A stretch of 64,000 nucleotides of DNA from Streptomyces malaysiensis subsp. samsunensis (GTDB taxonomy: Bacteria; Actinomycetota; Actinomycetes; Streptomycetales; Streptomycetaceae), in NCBI RefSeq assembly GCF_024519315.1, contig NZ_JANIIC010000040.1, positions 1 through 64,000 on the forward strand. The letters are read 5' to 3'. Positions within the stretch are counted from its first letter, which is position 1; every line of letters starts with the position of its first letter. Shown one piece after another: positions 58,487 to 64,000 of this stretch. The notes under the pieces are model-generated. The model did not search any database. It had not been told where the DNA came from and saw nothing but the letters and a program-made list of their open reading frames with translations. The position numbers were made by a program, and so were the translations under genes.

Positions 58487-59935
58487 ATGAGCGAGCTTCT
58501 CGTACTGCGCAACCACATCGACGGCGAGTACACCGACGCGGCCGACGGCCGCCGCCTCGAGGTCACCGACCCCGTCACGGGCGAGGTGTACGCCTCCTCG
58601 CCCCTGTCGGGCGCCGCCGACGTCGACGCCGCGATGGCCGCCGCCGCGGCCGCCTTCCCCACTTGGCGCGACGCCACCCCGTCCACCCGGCAGAAGCTGC
58701 TGCTGAGGATCGCGGACGCGGTCGAGGCCCGCGCGGAGGAGATCGCCGATGCTGAGTGCCGTAACACCGGAAAGCCGCGCGCCCTCACCCTCACCGAGGA
58801 GATCGCCCCGATCGTCGACCAGATCCGGTTCTTCGCCGGTGCCGCACGCCTGCTGGAGGGCCGGTCGGCGGGCGAGTACATGGAGGGCATGACCTCGATC
58901 GTCCGGCGGGAGCCGATCGGGGTGTGCGCGCAGGTGGCGCCGTGGAACTACCCGCTGATGATGGGCGTGTGGAAGTTCGCCCCCGCCCTCGCCGCGGGCA
59001 ACACCGTCGTCCTCAAGCCGTCGGACACCACCCCCGCCTCCACCGTGCTGCTCGCGGGCATCATCGGCGACATCCTCGCGGAGATGGGCCTTCCGGCCGG
59101 CATCTTCAACGTGGTGTGCGGCGACCGCGAGACCGGTCGGCTGATGGTCGAGCACCCCACCCCGGCGATGGCGGCCATCACCGGCTCGGTGCGCGCGGGC
59201 ATGCAGGTCGCCGCGTCGGCCTCGAAGGACATCAAGCGGGTCCATCTGGAACTGGGCGGCAAGGCCCCGGCGGTGGTCTTCGAGGACGCCGATGTCGCGG
59301 AGGCCGTGGCGGGCATCTCCCTCGCCGGATTCTTCAACGCGGGCCAGGACTGTACGGCCGCCACCCGGGTGCTGGTCCACGAGTCGGTCCATGACGCGTT
59401 CGTGAGCGCGTTTGCCAAGGCTGCCGCCGGGACGAAGACGGGCGGTGGCATCGATGACGAGGACGTGTTGTACGGGCCGTTGAACAACGCCGATCAGCTG
59501 GCCCAGGTCTCGGGCTTCATCGACCGGCTCCCGGCACACGCCACGGTCGAGAGTGGCGGCCACCGGGTGGGCGAGAGGGGCTTCTTCTACGCGCCCACCG
59601 TGGTCTCCGGGCTCGAGCAGGACGACGAGATCATCCAGAACGAGGTGTTCGGCCCGGTCATCACCGTGCAGCCGTTCTCGGACGAGGCGCAGGCGATCTC
59701 CTACGCCAACGGTGTGGAGTACGCCCTCGCCTCGTCGGTGTGGACCAAGGACCACGCCCGCGCGATGCGGATGTCCAGGGCCCTGGACTTCGGCTGCGTA
59801 TGGATCAACACCCATATGATCCTCGCCGCCGAGATGCCGCACGGTGGCTACAAGAAGTCCGGCTACGGCAAGGACCTCTCCGCGTGCGGCTTCGAGGACT
59901 ACACCCGTATCAAGCACATCATGACGGCCCTCTGA
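58487..59935 (+). CDS. Aldehyde dehydrogenase, gamma-aminobutyraldehyde type
   Basis: 482 residues. Motifs: VAPWNYPLMMGVWKFAPALA, catalytic Glu in HLELGGKAPAVVFEDADV, catalytic Cys in GQDCTAATR, and EVFGPVITVQPF. The CRNTGKPRALTLTEEIAPIV region and HMILAAEMPHGGYKKSGYGK end are like aminobutyraldehyde dehydrogenases (PatD/PuuC group), so 4-aminobutyraldehyde to GABA is the likely step. GGAG precedes the ATG. It now follows the permease stump by about 50 bases. Confidence 0.88.
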   Translation: MSELLVLRNHIDGEYTDAADGRRLEVTDPVTGEVYASSPLSGAADVDAAMAAAAAAFPTWRDATPSTRQKLLLRIADAVEARAEEIADAECRNTGKPRALTLTEEIAPIVDQIRFFAGAARLLEGRSAGEYMEGMTSIVRREPIGVCAQVAPWNYPLMMGVWKFAPALAAGNTVVLKPSDTTPASTVLLAGIIGDILAEMGLPAGIFNVVCGDRETGRLMVEHPTPAMAAITGSVRAGMQVAASASKDIKRVHLELGGKAPAVVFEDADVAEAVAGISLAGFFNAGQDCTAATRVLVHESVHDAFVSAFAKAAAGTKTGGGIDDEDVLYGPLNNADQLAQVSGFIDRLPAHATVESGGHRVGERGFFYAPTVVSGLEQDDEIIQNEVFGPVITVQPFSDEAQAISYANGVEYALASSVWTKDHARAMRMSRALDFGCVWINTHMILAAEMPHGGYKKSGYGKDLSACGFEDYTRIKHIMTAL

Positions 59936-60111
59936 GATCGGTCGCCCTCCCGGCCGCCCGCCGACCGGCTGCCGCGGAGGGCGACCTGAGGGGGCGCGGG
60001 GCTGTGTCGATATGCGGCTCCGCCGCGTGGGCGATCGGCCACGACGGCGCCGCGGACGATCGACGGCGTGTCAGGGCGGCACCTCCGGCGGAGCGCTTAG
60101 TCTGTGGCGGC

Positions 60112-60627
60112 ATGAGTGAGATGACACTGCGCCGGGCCCATGTCTCCGACCACGGAACCATCGTCGAGAGGGTGCGGCACTGGTGGGGCGATTCACGCAC
60201 CCCCGTCCAGGCCCGTGAGCTGTCCCTGCTGCTGCCCAGGCTGTTTCTCCAGTTCTTCTCCGGCACCAGCCTGGTGCTGGAGGACGACGACGGGATCAAG
60301 GCGTTCCTCGTGGGCTTCCACGCCGCGGACAACGACCACGAGGCGTATATCCACTTCGTCGGGGTGGCCCCCGAGCTGCGGGGGCAGGGGGTGGGCCGCA
60401 GGCTCTACACGGCGTTCTTCGAGCGCGCCGCCGAGGCGGGGCGTCGGGAGGTGCATTCCATCACCTCGCCCACGAACACCGGATCCGTGGCCTTCCACCG
60501 GGCCATGGGGTTCACGCTCGAAGAGGGCGACCGTGAGGTCAACGGCTTTCCGGTGCACGGCGATTACGACGGCCCCGGACAGCACCGGGTGTGCTTCCGC
60601 CGGCACCTCGCCGTTCAGCCGTTCTGA
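60112..60627 (+). CDS. GNAT-family N-acetyltransferase
   Basis: 171 residues. The acetyl-CoA loop is RGQGVGRRLYTAFFERAAE, preceded by AYIHFVGVAPEL (motif A strand) and followed by VHSITSPTNTGSVAFHRAMG. It transfers an acetyl group to an amine; substrate unknown. ATG 60112 is preceded only by a weak GGCGG. Monocistronic; a strong hairpin with two possible folds begins at its stop codon. Confidence 0.85.
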   Translation: MSEMTLRRAHVSDHGTIVERVRHWWGDSRTPVQARELSLLLPRLFLQFFSGTSLVLEDDDGIKAFLVGFHAADNDHEAYIHFVGVAPELRGQGVGRRLYTAFFERAAEAGRREVHSITSPTNTGSVAFHRAMGFTLEEGDREVNGFPVHGDYDGPGQHRVCFRRHLAVQPF

Positions 60628-60676
60628 GCTGGGAGCACACCGCTCGTTGTAGCGGTGTGCTCGGTGTGCTCCCAGC
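60628..60676 (+). terminator. Hairpin with two mutually exclusive perfect stems
   Basis: GCTGGGAGCACACCG (60628-60642) pairs perfectly with CGGTGTGCTCCCAGC (60662-60676). Alternatively AGCACACCGCT (60634-60644) pairs perfectly with AGCGGTGTGCT (60651-60661). The right arm exists as a tandem duplication of CGGTGTGCT. Most likely the GNAT terminator. Confidence 0.75.
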
Positions 60677-60749
60677 GTTGATGTCCATACGCGGGCGTAC
60701 CCGAGGAGCACGAGAGGGCTTGACGGTGGTCGAGGGCTGCCCTATCACC

Positions 60750-60769
60750 GTATGGGAGCGCTCCCATAC
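60750..60769. promoter_or_regulatory. CebR operator (perfect)
   Basis: GTATGGGAGCGCTCCCATAC is a 20-base perfect palindrome whose core TGGGAGCGCTCCCA (60753-60766) is exactly the known CebR box. CebR is the LacI-type cellobiose/cellotriose sensor that controls cellulose use in Streptomyces. The site lies 27 bases before the esterase ATG, so both esterase genes are likely induced by cello-oligosaccharides. Confidence 0.92.
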
Positions 60770-60795
60770 CTAGTGGACCGCCGAAAGGAAAGCCC

Positions 60796-61578
60796 ATGGC
60801 ACGCACCGGAAGACATCCGCTCGCCGCCCTGATCCCCTTGCTCGCGTTCCTCGCCGTCCTCGTCCCGCTCGGCGCCGGTACGGCCCACGCCGAGTCCAAC
60901 GGCGGGGTGAAGGTCATGCCGCTGGGCGACTCGATCACCGACGGGTTCAACGTTCCGGGCGGTTACCGCGTCGGCCTGTGGCAGAAGCTCACGGCCGGCC
61001 GTTACAAGGTCGACTTCGTCGGCTCGCTCTTCAACGGCCCGGCGGGGCTCGGCGATCACGACCACGAGGGGCACTCGGGCTGGACGATCCAGCAGATCGA
61101 CGACAACGTCGTCAACTGGCTGCGCACCCAGAACCCGCACACCATCCTGTTGCACATCGGGACCAACGACATCTACGGCAGCGACCCCGCCGGGGCCCCG
61201 GCCAGGCTTTCCACGCTGGTCGACCACATCACCGCCCAGGCGCCGAACGCGGAGCTCTTCGTCGCCACCATCACCCCGCTGGGCTTCATGGACTCGACCG
61301 TGCGGGCCTACAACGCGGCGATCCCGGGCATCGTGCGGAGCAAGGCCAACGCGGGCAAGCGTGTCCATCTGGTTGACATGTACAGCGCGTTGACCCCCGC
61401 GGACCTGGCCGACGGAGTGCACCCGAACGCCGGTGGTTACGACAAGATGGCCGACGTCTGGTGGCGGGGGCTGCTGTCGGTGCCGGGCAGCATCGGCACT
61501 CCTTCGTCCGCCACGCCCTCGTCCGGCACCGCCGGGTCCACGGCGCATGGCAACGGGTCGGCCGCACGGGCGGCATGA
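60796..61578 (+). CDS. Secreted SGNH/GDSL esterase (CE3-like)
   Basis: 260 residues. A signal peptide (RHPLAALIPLLAFLAVLVPL, cleavage after TAHA) is followed by an SGNH hydrolase domain: PLGDSITDGF (Ser), the LLHIGTNDI block (Asn) and DGVHPNAGG (Asp and His). It is closest in layout to CE3 acetyl-xylan esterases. The last 30 residues are a Ser/Thr/Ala-rich tail without a carbohydrate-binding module. Control by the CebR box fits a role in removing acetyl groups from plant-wall xylan. GAAAGGA precedes the ATG. Confidence 0.88.
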   Translation: MARTGRHPLAALIPLLAFLAVLVPLGAGTAHAESNGGVKVMPLGDSITDGFNVPGGYRVGLWQKLTAGRYKVDFVGSLFNGPAGLGDHDHEGHSGWTIQQIDDNVVNWLRTQNPHTILLHIGTNDIYGSDPAGAPARLSTLVDHITAQAPNAELFVATITPLGFMDSTVRAYNAAIPGIVRSKANAGKRVHLVDMYSALTPADLADGVHPNAGGYDKMADVWWRGLLSVPGSIGTPSSATPSSGTAGSTAHGNGSAARAA

Positions 61579-61616
61579 GCCGCCGTTCACCGTCACAGCC
61601 CCAGGAAGGACAGCCC

Positions 61617-62609
61617 ATGAACCGCACCCCCGCGCCTGTGGGAACCACATCCACGCCCGGCCGACGCCGAAACACACCGAGGTCGATGGCCACGGCGTTA
61701 CGCGGCTTACTCGGCGGCGTACTGCCGCTGCTCGCCTCACTGTTCCTGCTCGCACCGACCCCCGCGGCGGCCGCATCGCTCACCGAGGTGACGGGCTTCG
61801 GAAACAACCCGAGCAACCTCCGTATGTACGAGTACGTGCCGAACAACGTCGCGGCACGGCCCGCCGTTCTCGTGGCGGTGCACTACTGCACCGGCTCGGG
61901 CCCCGCGTTCCACTCCGGTACGGAGTTCGCCTCCCTGGCCGACCGGTACGGCTTCATCGTCATCTACCCCTCGGCCACCAGAAGCGGCGCCTGCTTCGAC
62001 GTCTCCTCCCCGCAGGCGCTGCGGCACGACGGCGGCAGCGACCCGGTGGGCATCGTCTCGATGGTCCGCTGCGCCCAGCAACGCCACAACGCCGACCCCG
62101 ACCGGGTGTACGTCACCGGCGCCTCGTCGGGCGCCATGATGACCAACGTCCTGCTGGGCGACTACCCGGATGTGTTCAAGGCGGGCGCGGCGTTCGCGGG
62201 CGTGCCCTTCGGCTGCTTCGCCACCACCGACGGATCCAGCTGGAACAGCGCCTGCGCCAACGGCACCATCACCAAGACCCCGCAGGCGTGGGGCGATCTC
62301 GTTCGCGGGGCCCACCCCGGATACCAAGGCGCCCGGCCGAGGATGCAGCTGTGGCACGGCACCAGCGACGGCACCCTGCGCTATCCGAACTTCGGCGAGG
62401 AGATCAAGCAGTGGACCAATGTGCTCGGGGTGAGCCAGACCCCCGCCTTCACGGACCGTCCGCAGTCCTCCTGGACCCGCACCCGCTATGGCGCCACGGG
62501 CAACCAGGCCCCCGTCGAGGCGATCAGCATCCAGGGCGCGGGCCACTCCCTCCCGACCGCCGGAATGGCCGCACGGGCCATCACCTTCTTCGGCCTGGAC
62601 GCCGGCTGA
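61617..62609 (+). CDS. Secreted PHB-depolymerase-type esterase (CE1), with two TTA codons
   Basis: 330 residues. A long signal peptide (basic NRTPAPV..GRRRNTPRSM, hydrophobic core, cleavage near AAAAS) is followed by a CE1/PHB-depolymerase domain: VAVHYCTGSG, nucleophile Ser in TGASSGAMM, Asp in WHGTSDGT, and His in GAGHSLPT. Such enzymes are acetyl-xylan or feruloyl esterases. TTA codons at 61698-61700 and 61707-61709 fall inside the signal peptide, so translation should need bldA tRNA. AGGAAGG precedes ATG 61617; an ATG at 61686 would still include both TTA codons. Follows the SGNH gene by 38 bases. Confidence 0.88.
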   Translation: MNRTPAPVGTTSTPGRRRNTPRSMATALRGLLGGVLPLLASLFLLAPTPAAAASLTEVTGFGNNPSNLRMYEYVPNNVAARPAVLVAVHYCTGSGPAFHSGTEFASLADRYGFIVIYPSATRSGACFDVSSPQALRHDGGSDPVGIVSMVRCAQQRHNADPDRVYVTGASSGAMMTNVLLGDYPDVFKAGAAFAGVPFGCFATTDGSSWNSACANGTITKTPQAWGDLVRGAHPGYQGARPRMQLWHGTSDGTLRYPNFGEEIKQWTNVLGVSQTPAFTDRPQSSWTRTRYGATGNQAPVEAISIQGAGHSLPTAGMAARAITFFGLDAG

Positions 62610-62658
62610 ACGGAGGTCAGTAGCCGGCAGGGAGAGCCGCGGGCAAGGCCATCAGGCC

Positions 62659-62690
62659 GGACCGCTTCCGCGACGATGCGGAAGCGGTCC
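62659..62690. terminator. Bidirectional terminator between esterase and ligase genes
   Basis: A perfect 13-base stem, GGACCGCTTCCGC (62659-62671) with GCGGAAGCGGTCC (62678-62690), and a 6-base loop, between two convergent genes. Confidence 0.85.
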
Positions 62691-62777
62691 TCCGCGCCCC
62701 CACGGTCCGCCCTCCGACACCCGCCAGAGAAAACGCGCCCCGGGATCGGCGGAATCGCCCCATGGCGAGTTGATTCT

Positions 62778-64000
62778 CTACCGGCCGAGGGTGAAGCGGC
62801 TGACGAGGTCGCGCTTGAGCACCTTGCCGCTGGGGCCCAGGGGGAACGTGTCGATGAACTCCACCCGGCGGGGGTACTTGTGCCCGGCGAGTCGCTCTCT
62901 GGCCCACGCCACGATCGCGGAGCCGAGTGCCGTGTCCGGAGCGGTTCCGGGGCGTGGCCGTACCACGGCGCACACCTCCTCGCCGTACACCTCGTCGGGC
63001 AGTCCGATGACGGCCACCTGGGCAATGGCCGGGTGGCGCATCAGTGCGTCCTCGACCTCGCGTGGGTAGACGTTGTATCCACCGCGTACCACCAGGTCCT
63101 TTTTGCGGTCCACGAGGGTGAGATAGCCCTCCGTGTCCTTGGCGCCGAGGTCGCCGGAGCGGAACCAGCCGTCGACCAGGACCTCGGCCGTGGCCTCCGG
63201 GCGGTTGAGGTATCCGGCCATCACATTGTGGCCGCGGATGACGATCTCGCCGACCGCGCCCTTCGGCAGCAGCTCGATACGGTCCTCCACCTCGGCCGCG
63301 GCGATCTCCGCCTCGACGCCCCAGATCGGGCGCCCGACCGTACCCGGTTTGCGTGGCCACGCCTTCTGGTTGTAAGCGACCACCGGTGACGCCTCGGTCA
63401 GGCCGTACCCCTCGTAGATCGGGCAGCCGAAGACCTCCTGGAAGTCCTCGAGCACCTTCACCGGGAGCGCCGAGCCCCCGGAGAAGGCGCGGTCCAGAGC
63501 GGGGCGGCGTGGGTCCTTGGTGGCGGCGTCGAGCAGGGCCAGATACATGGTGGGCACGCCCATGAAGACGGTGCACCCTTCGGTGACCATCAGGTCCAGC
63601 GCCCCGGGGCCGTCGAACCGGCTCATCAGCACCATCGTGCCGCCGGCCAGGAAAGTGGTGCCCATTCCGCAGGTCTGCCCGAAGGTGTGGAACAGGGGCA
63701 GACAGCCGAGCAGCACATCGTCGGGGCCGAGGTCGAACGGCGAGAGCATCGTGGTGCTCACGTTCATCACCAGGTTGAAGTGGGTGATCATCGCGCCCTT
63801 GGGCCGGCCGGTGGTGCCCGAGGTGTACAGGACCACGGCGAGGTCGCCGGGCTCGCGCGGAACGCAGCCGTCGATGGGCCCGGTGTGTTCGGCGAGGGCG
63901 TCCAGGCGCGGGCGGCCGCCGTGACGCTCCTCCAGAACGGTGATCACCGGAACCCCGGCCACCTCCGCGCCCTTGGCACCCTCGGTGAGCATCGGCGCCC
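62778..64000 (-). CDS. Long-chain acyl-CoA ligase-like enzyme, 3' part (5' end outside window)
   Basis: About 407 C-terminal residues are seen and the frame is open at base 64000. ANL motifs: VLYTSGTTGRPKGAMI (P-loop), YEGYGLTEASPV (A5), SGDLGAKDTEGYLTLVDRKK (A7/A8), VRGGYNVYPREVEDALM (hinge region), and catalytic Lys in GPSGKVLKRDL. The pattern is that of FadD-type fatty-acyl or aryl-acid CoA ligases. It converges on the esterase genes, so it is not part of their operon. Confidence 0.88.
   Translation of the reverse strand, partial: APMLTEGAKGAEVAGVPVITVLEERHGGRPRLDALAEHTGPIDGCVPREPGDLAVVLYTSGTTGRPKGAMITHFNLVMNVSTTMLSPFDLGPDDVLLGCLPLFHTFGQTCGMGTTFLAGGTMVLMSRFDGPGALDLMVTEGCTVFMGVPTMYLALLDAATKDPRRPALDRAFSGGSALPVKVLEDFQEVFGCPIYEGYGLTEASPVVAYNQKAWPRKPGTVGRPIWGVEAEIAAAEVEDRIELLPKGAVGEIVIRGHNVMAGYLNRPEATAEVLVDGWFRSGDLGAKDTEGYLTLVDRKKDLVVRGGYNVYPREVEDALMRHPAIAQVAVIGLPDEVYGEEVCAVVRPRPGTAPDTALGSAIVAWARERLAGHKYPRRVEFIDTFPLGPSGKVLKRDLVSRFTLGR

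Noticed and set aside
1..64000. tRNA, rRNA, riboswitch or PKS/NRPS core genes
   Set aside because: None recognised by eye; tRNAscan-SE, Infernal/Rfam and antiSMASH would be decisive and could not be run.

Overview
The window is high-GC actinobacterial DNA, almost certainly Streptomyces. Third codon positions are G/C-biased, GTG starts are common, only two genes were seen to carry the rare TTA codon, and there are many TetR, PucR, LacI, ROK and GntR regulators and secreted hydrolases. The mosaic of small catabolic and oxidative operons, a TnpB element and many broken genes fits an accessory region, such as a chromosome arm. I found no rRNA, tRNA, CRISPR array or PKS/NRPS core gene.

Layout. 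0-0.8 kb: the right end of an IS200/IS605-type TnpB element sits 15 codons into an ABC-transporter ATPase gene, beside an internally deleted permease. 0.8-4.1 kb: ROK regulator, formylglycine-generating enzyme, secreted NLP-type protein. 4.2-7.7 kb: secreted alpha/beta hydrolase, DoxX protein, and two broken genes (polysaccharide deacetylase, amino-acid permease) joined head to head. 7.7-13.2 kb: PL8 polysaccharide lyase, then a GntR-aldolase-tautomerase operon like the lower gallate (4-oxalomesaconate) route. 13.2-15.1 kb: TetR, a 56-residue repeat protein, a DsbA-like thioredoxin. 15.3-18.1 kb: GH64 beta-1,3-glucanase and GH76 alpha-mannanase, a fungal-wall-lysis pair behind a partial DasR box. 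18.1-22.6 kb: quinone reductase, a decayed regulator, a GPP34 protein, an AMP-forming ligase with a TTA codon.

22.7-31.7 kb is the redox-rich part: a tightly coupled four-gene operon (FAD monooxygenase-like, FMN hydroxy-acid oxidase, a P450 lacking the ExxR arginine, CPA2 antiporter), then an SDR and a CYP105-like P450 with its 3Fe-4S ferredoxin, next to a TetR with a clear operator. 31.9-33.9 kb: an XRE/TPR regulator with two small proteins, the last cut short. 33.7-36.1 kb: a divergent LacI/Gfo-Idh-MocA pair with twin operators. 36.2-42.7 kb: a DUF318/TIGR03943 membrane pair, esterase, sugar-acid dehydratase, two SDRs. 42.8-48.3 kb: a PAS/GAF/SpoIIE phosphatase, an acyl-CoA-dehydrogenase-like (SfnB/DszC-type) gene with an Rrf2 regulator, and a TetR. 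48.4-55.6 kb: CocE-type hydrolase, hydroxyacid dehydrogenase, MFS transporter, a HAD gene fused by deletion to a truncated PucR, a methyltransferase. 55.7-59.9 kb: PucR, agmatinase-type ureohydrolase, a truncated NCS1 permease, aminoaldehyde dehydrogenase. 60-64 kb: GNAT, then two secreted esterases behind a perfect CebR box, and the 3' part of an acyl-CoA ligase.

A recurring theme is decay by internal deletion. At least eight places show a gene losing one end or its middle and being joined to a neighbour. These may be real scars or assembly collapses; raw reads would decide.
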